The notes: generated by a model not told the origin, from the letters alone. 62,940 nucleotides of DNA from CAYJSJ01 sp964373065 (GCA_964373065.1 CAYJSJ010000004.1:1-62940), one strand, 5' to 3'. Counted from the stretch's first letter, positions 1-9,769 are shown. Numbers and translations are program-made.

Positions 1-910
<910 letters not shown>

Positions 911-979
911 GAGTGACTGAATCCCGTAGTCAGCGCAATGCGCCACTACAGGACTGGTCAAAGGAAAACTAACGAGAAA

Positions 980-985
980 ATTATA
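980..985 (-). promoter_or_regulatory. -10 element of the 16S rRNA promoter
   Basis: The minus strand reads TATAAT here, about 70 bases before the 16S 5' end, inside an AT-rich stretch (978-1010) that could act as an UP-like region. A consensus -35 is not obvious. The leader between this and the rRNA contains a short GC hairpin (GCGC-AAT-GCGC near 938-948), as expected for an rRNA processing leader. Confidence 0.6.
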
Positions 986-1184
986 GTTAGTTTATTACAA
1001 ATATTAATGAATCCATGCTCATGTCCGAAGACAAACGAGATGGATATCTGCACGTTTCTACACTACGATGCTGTGAAGGAGCTCTTGCCCCCACGCACGG
1101 ATGCAAGAGGGCAAAAGCCGACTTACTACATGCGGAGAAACGAATTCTGCCTCCCTCTTCAGTGGTTCTTAAATGCGACATGGT

Positions 1185-1207
1185 CACCCTAAGCCTGTCG
1201 AAGGGTG
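1185..1207. repeat. Small dispersed palindrome (CACCCT...AGGGTG)
   Basis: Six-base-pair stem CACCCT/AGGGTG with the loop AAGCCTGTCGA. A related palindrome (ACCCT/AGGGT, ATCGAAGGGTG core) occurs at 50682-50703. Hairpins of this CCCT-GTCGA-AGGG type are scattered in many draft bacterial genomes. Its function is unknown. Confidence 0.55.
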
Positions 1208-1277
1208 GGAGGAGCCGCGTTATTGTAAGGCCTGCAACGCTACGGTCAAGAAATTTCCTTCAAATCAAGTACATTCT

Positions 1278-2162
1278 CTATCTCTTCGCCCTCCCCTGTC
1301 GCACGATCACTTCTGCAAGCAGCCCGAAGAGCCCTATCTGAAGCCCTGTAAGCAACATAAGAATTTCGGAATCCGAAATATTTCGCTCAACTACAAGAGA
1401 CCGGAACGCAAGGAGTACACCAATAACGATGAGGAGTAAGGACGGGATGGCAAAAAATCTGAGTGGGCGGAAGTACGTTGTGATCCTGACGATGAGACTC
1501 AAGAAACCTGCGAAATTTTTTATGCCGTTGAAACCGGAGGAAAGAGAGCTTTTCCCCTTCCGTTTGAAGTAGTCGATGGGAACAAATTCCACGATGTAGT
1601 CGCTCGTGAGGGCGGCGAGCGTGAGGGTGAGCGTGAAGGAAAATTTCTGCGGAAAGAGATGCATAAACTCTTCCGCCATCGACTTCGTAAAGATGCGCAT
1701 GCCGGAGTTGTTGTCCGGGATGTTCATACCTGTCAACATATTTGCAAGCATGGCGACGATCGCTTTGGCGGGTTTTCGGATCCATGGGATTTGCGCGCCT
1801 TTCTTCGTACGCGCACCAATGACCATGTCTGCGTTACGCGTACGTAACGTTTGGAGGAGCTGCGGGAAATCCGCGATGGGGTACGTTCCGTCTGCATCGA
1901 TAATTGCTATCAGCTCGCCTTTGGCTCTGCGCAGTCCTGTCTTCATGGATGCGCCGTATCCTACATTTCTTGGATGCGTTATCACATGGATATCGGGAAA
2001 ACGAAGGCCGGAAAGGATTGCTGTTGTTCTGTCCGTACTGCCGTCGTTGATGACCAGTATTTCAAACAATTCTCCGATGCCGGAGAAGACTTCGTACGCC
2101 TTCGTTACGGTTTCCTCGATCGCTTCTTGCTCATTGAAGACGGGGATGATGAGGCTGATCAT
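1278..2162 (-). CDS. Family 2 glycosyltransferase (DPM1/polyprenyl-phosphate sugar transferase type)
   Basis: 294 aa. The N-terminal GT-A domain (about 1-215) begins SLIIPVFNEQEAI and has the nucleotide-binding motif VINDGSTD and the metal motif DADGTYP. Two C-terminal membrane segments follow (about 232-252 and 265-285). The layout matches enzymes that move a sugar from a nucleotide donor to a polyprenyl phosphate in the inner leaflet. The gene is preceded by TATAAT at 2178-2183 with a 15-base gap to the ATG, inside a G/C-rich inverted repeat. Donor and acceptor cannot be told from sequence. It is likely the last gene of the minus-strand group that starts at 5113. Confidence 0.88.
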   Translation of the reverse strand: MISLIIPVFNEQEAIEETVTKAYEVFSGIGELFEILVINDGSTDRTTAILSGLRFPDIHVITHPRNVGYGASMKTGLRRAKGELIAIIDADGTYPIADFPQLLQTLRTRNADMVIGARTKKGAQIPWIRKPAKAIVAMLANMLTGMNIPDNNSGMRIFTKSMAEEFMHLFPQKFSFTLTLTLAALTSDYIVEFVPIDYFKRKGKSSLSSGFNGIKNFAGFLSLIVRITTYFRPLRFFAIPSLLLIVIGVLLAFRSLVVERNISDSEILMLLTGLQIGLFGLLAEVIVRQGRAKR

Positions 2163-2217
2163 AGGGTTGGGGTTAGGATTATAACGTACTTCCCGACCCT
2201 ACCCCTATCCCTATCCC
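2163..2217. repeat. Telomere-like GGGTTAGG/CCCTA inverted repeat
   Basis: An AGGGTTGGGGTTAGG arm faces a CCCTACCCCTATCCCT arm across a loop that carries the TATAAT of the downstream glycosyltransferase. It is one of five similar intergenic elements in the window (also 43528-43594, 46700-46763, 52040-52120, 61084-61127). Confidence 0.55.
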
Positions 2218-4256
2218 TTCATTATGAATTTTATTTCCCGTAAACCTCTGCGTTTCGTCGGTTTACTGAGGTATTTCCAGGTTTTACGTAGGGCATTGAA
2301 CAGAGGGCCGACAATGGAGATCGGGAGGTGCTCGATGACCAATCGAGCGATGCTCAAGCGTCCGATGCCAAAGAAGAACCGCAGAATCCATTCTATGGCG
2401 ATGCGCGATGCCGGGATCGATTCCGGCCGGTAGCCGTAGTCTGGTGGAATCTGTTTCCACCCATTTCTGATAGATGATCCGCGCTTTTTAAAGTCCAGCA
2501 TGTGGCCGTGCATATCGAGAGCATCGTCGATGGTGATTTCTTCAAGCGTGAGGATCTTTTTTCTTGCCATCGATTCGAGGAGTTCCACCGATCGCGGATT
2601 GCGCCCAAGGAGTACGGAGTAGCCCCCTCCTTTGTTTTCATAGTTCGGACTCCACGCATCGCCGACGGAAATATCGGTGAGTTCATTGGTAAAATCCGCA
2701 AGTTGCAGCGATCCATTCGTAATGAAGAAGGGGATGAGGTAGTTATAGTGAAACTTTTCCGCCTTGAGGACTCTCCCGTCTTTGAGCGTGATCTCCAGAT
2801 GCCCCGGCCACTGCCCTGCGCGAAATTTGAGTTCGGTAATTTCCGTTTCAGTGGTCACTCCGTGCGAGCGGAGGAAGCTTTTTATCGCTGCAAAGGTCAT
2901 CTGTGTTCCCGTATAGGGACCAAGAACGTAACGAATGTTTCTGACGCTCGGGTGACCCATCATTTGGAGTTTCCTGATGCCGGCAACTTGATCGGGAAGC
3001 CCCACGTACGCGAGCGGACCGGTTTCACGCTCGAGTTTTGCGAGGATCGTATTGACCGGAGTAAGGCTGTAGACGCTCTGTGCGCACGCAAGAATCTCCT
3101 CCCGCGAGCGGGCGATCACCGGCCTTGCTCTCCATGGGACATCTCTCCCCATCTGCAAGCACACGGCACCTGTGATCTCTCCGGTTTCCAGAAGATGGAT
3201 CAGCGTCTGCGATATCACACCACCCGACGCGCCGTTTCGGCGGATAGCTTCGTCGGTCGCATAACCGATGTAGGCTTTCTGGACGATTCCACTCAGAAAG
3301 TTCTCCGGCGTCTTGCTAAAGACAAACTTATTAAGTGCGGGATAATTGCAGTACCTCGCAGGGCATCCCTCATATGCGGCTTGTGGCACGGGTTTCGAAG
3401 TATCTGTGCGACGGACAATCAGCTCTCCGCTTAAAAGCTCTTCATATTGCAATGTTCCCTCGCTCACTCCAACGCACGTGCCGTCGCCGGTTTCGAGGCC
3501 GGGGTCGATGACTTCTGCCTTGAGTTTTTCCCAATACGGATCAAACATCTTTTTCCTGCACACAAACGTTCTGCGGAGAGCGATGCATCGGAGCATCTGT
3601 TCAGGAAGCATTTTTTCCAGCCAAGAACCAATCACCAAGAACCACTTCGGTCCCGCAGGAACGAGTACGCATGTGCGTTCCACACTAACATCAAGTCCCG
3701 CTGCTTCAATCGCTCCGAGGATTTCTCTGCGCGGTACCATGCGGTGCGGACCTTCACCGTGATCGAGTTTCAGTCTCGCCGAGAGCCAATGTACGGGTTC
3801 CCAGAGGACATTTGGGGTCGTGAGTACTAGTGTTCCGAGGGGCTTGAGCATCCTAGAAAGTTCAGTGATGAACGCCTGCGGCCACGGGACGTGTTCGAGC
3901 GTTTCGTAGCAGAGGATACAATCAAACGAAGCATCGGCGAATGGTTGTCGGAGCGTTGTCATTACCGAGACGGTGGCATCAACGGCGTTTGCCTTCAGGT
4001 TCTTCTCTGCGCGTTCCTTGAAGGTCTGTGCCATCGCAACGCAGGTGAACCGTGCCGTTGGATATTTCTTCGAAAAGAACACTGTGCCGTTTCCCGTGCG
4101 GCAGTCGATATCGAGCACGTGCGCATGCTCCGAGATCGTAAAGAGCGGGGCGCTGTCTCTGAACCTGCGCATATAGGAATCGATTTTTGCGTTCTGAACG
4201 TCGTAGTTCGGGGAGTTATCCCAGTGATCAGCCACGTCTTTGAGTGTCCAACTCAT
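2211..4256 (-). CDS. Fusion of a class I SAM methyltransferase with a degenerate FrhB-like domain
   Basis: 681 aa from the ATG at 4256 (MSWTLKDVADHW). The frame stays open upstream to 4694, but that stretch runs antisense to the preceding gene. Residues 1-235 are a Rossmann methyltransferase: VLDIDCRTGNG (motif I, 47-57), a CYETLEHVPW post-I region and a VLTTPN strand. Residues about 245-640 resemble the beta subunit of coenzyme F420 hydrogenase/dehydrogenase (FrhB), with the recognisable core RRNGASGGVISQ (339-350), GLPDQVAG (419-426) and DISVGDAW (528-535). The cluster ligands are eroded: the ferredoxin-like CxxCxxC stretch reads ETGDGTCVGVS (255-265), and SLQLADFT (516-523) has no Cys. Such FrhB relatives occur in polysaccharide loci, where their role is unclear. 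It follows the flippase-like gene by 17 bases. Reaction unknown. Confidence 0.8.
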   Translation of the reverse strand: MSWTLKDVADHWDNSPNYDVQNAKIDSYMRRFRDSAPLFTISEHAHVLDIDCRTGNGTVFFSKKYPTARFTCVAMAQTFKERAEKNLKANAVDATVSVMTTLRQPFADASFDCILCYETLEHVPWPQAFITELSRMLKPLGTLVLTTPNVLWEPVHWLSARLKLDHGEGPHRMVPRREILGAIEAAGLDVSVERTCVLVPAGPKWFLVIGSWLEKMLPEQMLRCIALRRTFVCRKKMFDPYWEKLKAEVIDPGLETGDGTCVGVSEGTLQYEELLSGELIVRRTDTSKPVPQAAYEGCPARYCNYPALNKFVFSKTPENFLSGIVQKAYIGYATDEAIRRNGASGGVISQTLIHLLETGEITGAVCLQMGRDVPWRARPVIARSREEILACAQSVYSLTPVNTILAKLERETGPLAYVGLPDQVAGIRKLQMMGHPSVRNIRYVLGPYTGTQMTFAAIKSFLRSHGVTTETEITELKFRAGQWPGHLEITLKDGRVLKAEKFHYNYLIPFFITNGSLQLADFTNELTDISVGDAWSPNYENKGGGYSVLLGRNPRSVELLESMARKKILTLEEITIDDALDMHGHMLDFKKRGSSIRNGWKQIPPDYGYRPESIPASRIAIEWILRFFFGIGRLSIARLVIEHLPISIVGPLFNALRKTWKYLSKPTKRRGLREIKFIMKG

Positions 4257-4273
4257 GAGAATAGTATTCTGAC

Positions 4274-5113
4274 TTATCCCTTCTCCTTCAGGAAATAATA
4301 TCCACCCAATAATCCGCTCACGATAATGCTGAGAAACATCAAAAACGCCAATGCGACGGATTGCTCCGCAGTTACGCCGTACGGGGAAAGAAAAAAGACG
4401 AGTGCTGCGTCTCTGGTACCGAGGCCGGAGGGGGCGATGGGCAGCAGTGAGAGCATGCCTGCAAACGTCAGAACTGCTATGAGGATCGGTATCATCGTAG
4501 CGATCCCCACGGCACGTGCCAGGAGAATCGCCCACACGAAATGGACGGCCAAGGAGCAAAGCGTCCAGACGGCGATGGGAAGTAGGGATTGTGGCGGCAG
4601 GTATTTGGTGACGAAACCCAGGTGATTCTTGTATGTAATAACTATCACGATTCCGATCACGATTCCGACCGCAGCCAAGGCAGTCCAATACCATCCGAAC
4701 AGAATTCCAGTTCCTACAGCAGCAATCACACCGATAAAGACGGTATCAATCACACGGTCGAGTATCGTTATGGTAATAGCAGACACCATCTTCATACCTG
4801 TCGCCTTCAGATAGGCCGCCTTGCCCATCTCTCCAATCTTCCCCGGCATGATGCACGCCAGAAAGATTCCCACATTCACGATCTCCCAGTGCCTCCGAAA
4901 CGGGAGCGATATTCCCGAAGTGTGTACCAGCACTTTCCATCGCTGTGTTTTACAGAAATAGATCAGGAAGACGAGCGGGAAGGAAATGGCGAGCAGCACG
5001 ATGTTTGCCTGCATAAGCTCCCCAATCAGCACTTGCATATCGATTGTTGCTAAGATCCACACAAAAAGCAGTACGCCGATCAGTTTGAGCAGATGGTGAG
5101 TAGGGTTTTTCAT
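4274..5113 (-). CDS. Flippase-like membrane protein (lysylphosphatidylglycerol synthase TM-region / UPF0104 family)
   Basis: 279 aa with about seven to eight hydrophobic helices and no soluble catalytic domain. The family-type features GKIGEMGKAAYLK (after the third helix) and LLPIAPSGLGTRDAALVFF (near the C terminus) match the LPG_synthase_TM family, often found next to polyprenyl-linked sugar transferases and thought to move lipid-linked sugars or help attach them. A GAGGAA stretch lies 13 bases before the ATG, one of the few Shine-Dalgarno-like sequences in the window. The minus-strand -10 is TATGCT at 5137-5142. It starts a minus-strand group with the MT-FrhB fusion and the GT2 gene. Confidence 0.83.
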   Translation of the reverse strand: MKNPTHHLLKLIGVLLFVWILATIDMQVLIGELMQANIVLLAISFPLVFLIYFCKTQRWKVLVHTSGISLPFRRHWEIVNVGIFLACIMPGKIGEMGKAAYLKATGMKMVSAITITILDRVIDTVFIGVIAAVGTGILFGWYWTALAAVGIVIGIVIVITYKNHLGFVTKYLPPQSLLPIAVWTLCSLAVHFVWAILLARAVGIATMIPILIAVLTFAGMLSLLPIAPSGLGTRDAALVFFLSPYGVTAEQSVALAFLMFLSIIVSGLLGGYYFLKEKG

Positions 5114-5135
5114 GAGCGGGGTTCCTCGTCTGTGA

Positions 5136-5142
5136 TAGCATA
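5136..5142. promoter_or_regulatory. Overlapping divergent -10 elements for the 5148 (+) and 5113 (-) genes
   Basis: Plus strand: TGATAGCAT, with TAGCAT at 5136-5141 six bases before the ATG at 5148. Minus strand: TATGCT at 5137-5142 serves the gene starting at 5113 with a 23-base leader. The two -10 hexamers overlap by five bases. Confidence 0.55.
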
Positions 5143-5147
5143 CACAT

Positions 5148-5900
5148 ATGCTTGCAAAAGCCAGTCAGTACTGGATTCGTACTATAGAAGATGGGCAAGG
5201 ATACACGTCAGTATCTTTGGCTGCATTCCAGACAATGTTGAAGAAGGTTGTGCATTTTGTTCCGTACAAGGTATTGCTGCGGTATACAAAACCAGAGGCA
5301 ACCGTTCTGGATGCCGGTTGCGGGTGGGGGCTCGCAAGTTTTGCTCTCGCCGCTGAACACAGACATGTGACTGCTTTGGATATTTCCCCAAAGCTCATTG
5401 CACATCTGAAAACATTGCAATTGGCATTGGGGCGCTTGTACCAAACACATCTTACATTAACCATTGGAGACATTTTCGATTTTCCGATGACGGATAAGAC
5501 AATCGATGCGGTGTATAGCGACGGCACGTATGAGCATTTTCTTCATGATGATGAGCGGAAAAAAATTCTGCAGAATATGTATGCAGTCTTACGGGAAAAG
5601 GGAACGGTGATTATTACCGTGCCAAATGTACACAATCCATTTTTTTCGCTAGCCGTCGACCACAAAATGCCACCCATGTATCCCTTTACCCTTCAGAGTC
5701 TCTCAACGGAGCTTGTCGAAGCCGGTTTCCACGTAGTGGAACACGGGTTTTATTTTGTAAATCCCGGGTATGCGCAATGGACGAAAGCTTCATGGATGAT
5801 CCCCTGTATAGCAGTTGCAAACGTTGTATTTCCACTGCTTCCTCGTTGGGTCAAAGCAATCTTTGGCGTGCATTTCTACTGTGTTGCCCACAAAAGGTAG
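5148..5900 (+). CDS. Class I SAM-dependent methyltransferase
   Basis: 250 aa. Motif I VLDAGCGWGLASFAL (about 51-65) and the acidic VTALDIS strand bind SAM. An IGDIFDFPM loop and DAVYSDGTYEHFLHDD follow, then the VITVPN strand. The family is that of small-molecule or sugar methyltransferases of the UbiE/Cyclopropane type; the substrate cannot be read. The start at 5148 sits six bases after a -10 element, so its mRNA is probably leaderless. It stands alone on the plus strand between two minus-strand groups. Confidence 0.85.
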   Translation: MLAKASQYWIRTIEDGQGYTSVSLAAFQTMLKKVVHFVPYKVLLRYTKPEATVLDAGCGWGLASFALAAEHRHVTALDISPKLIAHLKTLQLALGRLYQTHLTLTIGDIFDFPMTDKTIDAVYSDGTYEHFLHDDERKKILQNMYAVLREKGTVIITVPNVHNPFFSLAVDHKMPPMYPFTLQSLSTELVEAGFHVVEHGFYFVNPGYAQWTKASWMIPCIAVANVVFPLLPRWVKAIFGVHFYCVAHKR

Positions 5901-5938
5901 TTCAAGGCACTGCCCTACAGATGTGTTCATTTATACTT

Positions 5939-7693
5939 TTACAATGCATACATGCTAAACCTTCCGTCGTTGTATATTTCTGCAGCATCTAACGGTATCT
6001 GTGGGTTCCATCGCGATTCCTTATCCTTCAATATGTATTGTACGTGATATTTTTTGAGATACACCTTGTAGTTTCTGCGTATTGCGCGGTGACGCACGAA
6101 CATCTTTTGTATAAATTTCTCTCCACCGATAAAGTCTATCTCCTCAGTCTTCTTCCATTCACCGGGCAATGCTTTTCCTGTAAGACCAAAAAAGAATGCT
6201 TTCACGCTCCCAAGGAGCGAGGGATCCGGATACATGTTTGCGTAGGTCATTGCATGCTCTGTGCTAACCCCGCGGAGCATATCAACATTTTGCCGCATAA
6301 ACTCTGCATCGAAAACATCAACATAGTAGACGAGAAATCGTTCCATCAGTTCGTCATCTGGTATCACATGAAGACCCGCTTTTTTACTGAAGAACACAAA
6401 GTTCTCCGTGTAGAGCGGAATAAGCGCGCTCAAGCGTTCGTCTGCAAGAAAAACACTATCGCGGATATTTTCCACATTAATGAAAGCAAACAATGCATCG
6501 TATCCTCGTTGCAGCTCGTGGAGCTCAAGAATCTTTTTGTACTGCGGTATGTAGGAGAAGGCATTCATACGTATGAATGCCCGATTTGTTGCGGTGAAAA
6601 CAAGCGCAAACAGGCAAAATCCGATGATACATCTTTCCAAGAACAGTGTTCGCCTTTTCAATGACACAGAAAATACAGTGATGCCGATAGCTGTCACCAA
6701 AAGACCCAGTAACCAAGGGTGTGTAGGAAAATCCGTCTCTTTCCCTGTAAGAGTGTTACTTGTTGCGGTGATGAGTATTGCAGCGCCTAGCAGCAGCAGC
6801 AGCGTTTCTCCGTGCGAGAGTTTTCCGCGCACACTCAGAAACAACAAAGTAATTACGCTGACAATAGTGTATTTATTATTGAGGACTGTCAGCGGCAGAA
6901 TGGCGCGTGTTTCTATCAGACTGTTACGCATGCTCAGAAGTATCGACTCAGGGTCATGGAGAAGTGTTGCTATGACGAGTATCTGTGGAAGGACAAGAAG
7001 AACAATGCAGAGCCACATGGCAGATAAGTACAGAATCATACTGCGATCTCTCTTCCACACAGCCCACACAGAGAGCAGACCCACTGCGGAGAAATTTTGC
7101 ATCCATAGATGCGGGTAGAGATAGAATGCAATTGCACAGAGCGCGCCAAGCACTACGTAGCGATTTTTTTGTCCTGGGTGTTCAAGAACACCAAGAAGTG
7201 CGATCATAAAGAGTCCGAAGACGGGAAACACTGTCTGCAAAACTGCGGGACGCAAGATGGAGTTGGAGACTGATGCAACGGCAAGCACGGCGATGCCAGC
7301 AGAGAGCAATCTGTCGTTATTGGTTAGCTTTAGATTGAGTACATACACTATGACACCGGTAATTACTCCGTACAAAAGAGCATTGACGAGGAAGACAGTA
7401 TTGATGGGGAGCCCCATGATTCCTGGGAGTGCGCTGATCCACAGTGGAAGAACCATGGCTGGCAGCATCGCAGTATGATATTCGAGAATGTAAGGATTCC
7501 CTGCCCAGATGTCGCCGCGCAGGACGGCTTGTATGAGTGTTAGGTAATAGAGAGAGTCTGACTCAAGCTGCGTGAGTACTGGCGGAAGAAAACTGCCGAG
7601 CATGATTTTACTGAAGATAAACGGCACGGCGAGTGCGCTTGCAGAACCTGCCAATACGATTATCCATGCGGTAGTGTTTCGAATATTCATCAT
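5939..7693 (-). CDS. Large polytopic membrane protein, probable GT-C type glycosyltransferase
   Basis: 584 aa. About eleven to twelve hydrophobic segments fill residues 8-370, followed by a soluble C-terminal domain of about 200 aa. The first periplasmic loop contains QLESDSLYYLT, an acidic motif at the position where GT-C enzymes carry their catalytic DxD/DE residue, and a GNPYILEYH stretch. I recognise no closer family. It lies nine bases downstream of the methyltransferase gene at 7703 and is probably cotranscribed with it. Confidence 0.65.
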   Translation of the reverse strand: MMNIRNTTAWIIVLAGSASALAVPFIFSKIMLGSFLPPVLTQLESDSLYYLTLIQAVLRGDIWAGNPYILEYHTAMLPAMVLPLWISALPGIMGLPINTVFLVNALLYGVITGVIVYVLNLKLTNNDRLLSAGIAVLAVASVSNSILRPAVLQTVFPVFGLFMIALLGVLEHPGQKNRYVVLGALCAIAFYLYPHLWMQNFSAVGLLSVWAVWKRDRSMILYLSAMWLCIVLLVLPQILVIATLLHDPESILLSMRNSLIETRAILPLTVLNNKYTIVSVITLLFLSVRGKLSHGETLLLLLGAAILITATSNTLTGKETDFPTHPWLLGLLVTAIGITVFSVSLKRRTLFLERCIIGFCLFALVFTATNRAFIRMNAFSYIPQYKKILELHELQRGYDALFAFINVENIRDSVFLADERLSALIPLYTENFVFFSKKAGLHVIPDDELMERFLVYYVDVFDAEFMRQNVDMLRGVSTEHAMTYANMYPDPSLLGSVKAFFFGLTGKALPGEWKKTEEIDFIGGEKFIQKMFVRHRAIRRNYKVYLKKYHVQYILKDKESRWNPQIPLDAAEIYNDGRFSMYAL

Positions 7694-7702
7694 AAGGTGG
7701 CG

Positions 7703-8521
7703 TTATTCTTCCATACAGAAGATGACAGCGTTCGCAAACTGGTAGGGTGTGCCGAAGCCCGTGGCAACGGCTTCCTTTTGTGAGACTTCTTCCCACCGAT
7801 GCGCGGATGTATGTTTCAGGTAGTACTGATGTGCACATAGTCGCCGTTCACAGAGATCACGCACTGCGTCGGGGTTATAGCCTACGGGAATCGTCACGAA
7901 CATACGGCCGTTTGGCTTCAGTAACGTTTTTAAATGCTGCACAGCCCGTACAAATTTTGCCGGGTCTTTCGGGTGCTCGTCGAATCCGACATGCTCGAGC
8001 GTGGAAATACTGATGATAAGATCGTACGGTTCGTTTGGACGGAAATCGACGACATCTTCATGGATGACCCCGTCTCCTTTTTCATATTTATCCAGCACCT
8101 CCCTCGGCAGATCGGTGTAGTGGGAGAGCACGTTACCGACTTCCAGAATGCGTTTGCCTTTTGCTTGTTTCAACATATCGATCGCCACGGCGACCTCGAC
8201 TGCGCGTTCGTTGAGAAAGGTCGTGTTGTACCAGTGGCAGAAGTAGTGATAATCCTTTCCGCGAAACCGGAATGTTTTGCGGCCCATTGTTATCCTATAG
8301 ATGGGAGTAGACAGAACCTGCGTGATCAATGTGATCATCATCGCGATGGCAGAGAAGAGACCTTTGCGTTTCCACGTCTCCCGAAATCGGGCAAAGACGA
8401 CGCCGAACGTGCCGATGAGTCCGTCATATGCGGCGTGCATTGCCGCACTGTACCGTGCGGTATCGAAGCGAGACAAGCTGCAGAGACTTGGGAGAACTCT
8501 TCCGATATGCTCCTCGTACAT
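7703..8521 (-). CDS. SAM-dependent methyltransferase
   Basis: 272 aa with the ATG at 8521; an alternative ATG at 8440 would give 245 aa and avoid overlap with the divergent GtrA gene whose start overlaps by two bases. The SAM-binding core is RILEVGNVLSHY (motif I), then DLIISISTLEHVGFDEHP and GRMFVTIPVGYNPD. The N-terminal part has a hydrophobic stretch (SAIAMMITLITQVLS) that could be a membrane anchor. The YxxHYTDLP-type context and position in a glycan locus suggest methylation of a sugar or lipid-linked glycan; the substrate is unknown. Confidence 0.8.
   Translation of the reverse strand: MYEEHIGRVLPSLCSLSRFDTARYSAAMHAAYDGLIGTFGVVFARFRETWKRKGLFSAIAMMITLITQVLSTPIYRITMGRKTFRFRGKDYHYFCHWYNTTFLNERAVEVAVAIDMLKQAKGKRILEVGNVLSHYTDLPREVLDKYEKGDGVIHEDVVDFRPNEPYDLIISISTLEHVGFDEHPKDPAKFVRAVQHLKTLLKPNGRMFVTIPVGYNPDAVRDLCERRLCAHQYYLKHTSAHRWEEVSQKEAVATGFGTPYQFANAVIFCMEE
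8506..8511 (+). promoter_or_regulatory. -10 element TATGCT of the GtrA gene
   Basis: TATGCT lies eight bases before the ATG at 8520, the recurrent spacing for leaderless starts in this window. Confidence 0.5.
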
Positions 8522-8903
8522 GCATCACATTGTTTGGCATATTCGGCAATATGCGAAGTATCTTGCCTGTGGAGGGACTGCTGCCGTCGTGGATTTCGGC
8601 ATCTACTTTCTTTTATTGCGTTTGGACGTCTGGTATCCCATTGCCAATGTCATCGGAGGCGTTCTTGGGTTTTTTACCTTGTTTCTTCTGCACAAATACG
8701 TCGTCTTTCAGAAGCGAGACTCCTTCTTACGGCATCTGAAGCGATACTTTGCCGTCGATATGGTCAATCTGTTCATTATTACGATTCTTCTGTATTTCCT
8801 CGTCGATATGGGAGGTCTCGATGAGAGGCTCGCCAAATTCGTCGCATTCGCTCCGGTCGTACTGTGGAATTTCTTTGTCTACAAATTTCTCGTTTACATC
8901 TAA
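8520..8903 (+). CDS. GtrA-family membrane protein
   Basis: 127 aa, four membrane helices. It opens with RQYAKYLACGGTAAVVDFGIYF, typical of the GtrA family, and ends with the charged-aromatic NFFVYKFLVYI tail seen in this family (compare NFSMRKLFVF in the homologue at 43612). GtrA proteins are thought to flip or assist transfer of polyprenyl-phosphate sugars. The ATG at 8520 is chosen because it sits eight bases after TATGCT. Confidence 0.85.
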   Translation: MHHIVWHIRQYAKYLACGGTAAVVDFGIYFLLLRLDVWYPIANVIGGVLGFFTLFLLHKYVVFQKRDSFLRHLKRYFAVDMVNLFIITILLYFLVDMGGLDERLAKFVAFAPVVLWNFFVYKFLVYI

Positions 8904-8910
8904 ACCTTTT

Positions 8911-8924
8911 TCGCAAGATTGCGA
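8911..8924. terminator. Short hairpin between convergent genes
   Basis: TCGCAA-GA-TTGCGA is a perfect six-base-pair stem between the convergent GtrA and methyltransferase genes. A T-rich run (TTTTT) lies about ten bases further. It could be a weak terminator. Confidence 0.35.
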
Positions 8925-8927
8925 GAT

Positions 8928-9692
8928 CTACACTTTTTCAGCAGAAATCATGAGGGCATGTCCGCGCCGAAACAGCGGTATAAAGAGTGCGTCCTCCAGC
9001 CTGCAGAGCGGAATAAGTATCGCCAACGAAGCTCGTAGAGCTTTGTAGAGCAGTGATGTCTGCGCTTCGAGGAGTTCGCTTTGTGCTTCGAAACGTTTGC
9101 GTCGTGCCAGAAAGACCACTTTCGTACATTCCATGATGAGCTCCGAGAGCAGAAACATAGACTGGCGTGTTTGGAGTACTTTGAAGCCATTCTCCGTGAG
9201 CTTTCGTCCAAGATCCTGCGGGAAATATCCGTCGCGATAGTGGAATTCTCCGCCATGGTGGTGTCCGAGCTGTTTGAGTTTCGCCGTAGCGCGAAAGCCT
9301 TTGAGTGAAGGTGTCGTGATGACGACGCGCCCGCCGGGTTTCAGCACTCTGCGGATCTCGCGCAAGACGTTCGCATCGTCTTCGATATGCTCGATCACTT
9401 CGCAAAAGAGTATTTTATCGAAGGTGTTCTCCGGATAGGGAATGGTTTCCACGCTTCCGACCTGCACATGGGGCGTGATGTGTTTACGTACAAACTCCAC
9501 TGATTCGGGACTGACATCCATGCCGTGGAGAGTCGCACCTGTTTGCTGCAACTTCAGGAGGAAGTAGCCCAAGCCGCAGCCTGCATCCAGCACGGTCTCG
9601 CCGCGTTTAACGTCCAATAGTCGAAGGATCGGTTCGCGCATGCGTACGTTGATATTGCCATGCAACACATGGGAACGGGGCGTGAGCGGCAT
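8928..9692 (-). CDS. UbiE-like SAM methyltransferase
   Basis: 254 aa from the ATG at 9692 (MPLTPRSHVLHGN). The start was chosen because TACCAT (9699-9704) lies exactly six bases upstream; a TTG at 9707 would add five residues but overlaps that element. Motif I is VLDAGCGLGYFLLKL, followed by GMDVSPESVEF, the conserved ENTFDKILFCEVIEHI and a GGRVVITTP strand. Fold and motifs match sugar or quinone-type methyltransferases; the substrate is not known. Divergent from cysD. Confidence 0.87.
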   Translation of the reverse strand: MPLTPRSHVLHGNINVRMREPILRLLDVKRGETVLDAGCGLGYFLLKLQQTGATLHGMDVSPESVEFVRKHITPHVQVGSVETIPYPENTFDKILFCEVIEHIEDDANVLREIRRVLKPGGRVVITTPSLKGFRATAKLKQLGHHHGGEFHYRDGYFPQDLGRKLTENGFKVLQTRQSMFLLSELIMECTKVVFLARRKRFEAQSELLEAQTSLLYKALRASLAILIPLCRLEDALFIPLFRRGHALMISAEKV

Positions 9693-9698
9693 GGAGAA

Positions 9699-9704
9699 AT
9701 GGTA
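9699..9704 (-). promoter_or_regulatory. -10 element TACCAT of the 9692 methyltransferase
   Basis: Minus-strand TACCAT, six bases before the ATG at 9692. Confidence 0.5.
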
Positions 9705-9769
9705 CAATTCTTCGATCGAATTTCCATCTTTTTCTGCTGCGATTACCTGTGCACCTCGTCCATTGGTGG

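Larger units (their letters stand above)
911..1277. other. Non-coding region between the 16S gene and the glycosyltransferase
   Basis: About 367 bases with no convincing gene. It holds the 16S leader and promoter (to about 1010) and a dispersed palindrome at 1185-1207. The short open frames here have no start signal of the kind used by the other genes and resemble no family I know. No tRNA fold was seen. Confidence 0.6.

Noticed and set aside
938..1439. Short open frames in the 16S leader region
   Set aside because: No start signal, no family match, overlap with rRNA promoter and with the glycosyltransferase on the other strand.
4257..4694. N-terminal extension of the methyltransferase-FrhB frame
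   Set aside because: Runs antisense to the flippase-like gene, has no family match; the ATG at 4256 begins a normal methyltransferase N terminus.
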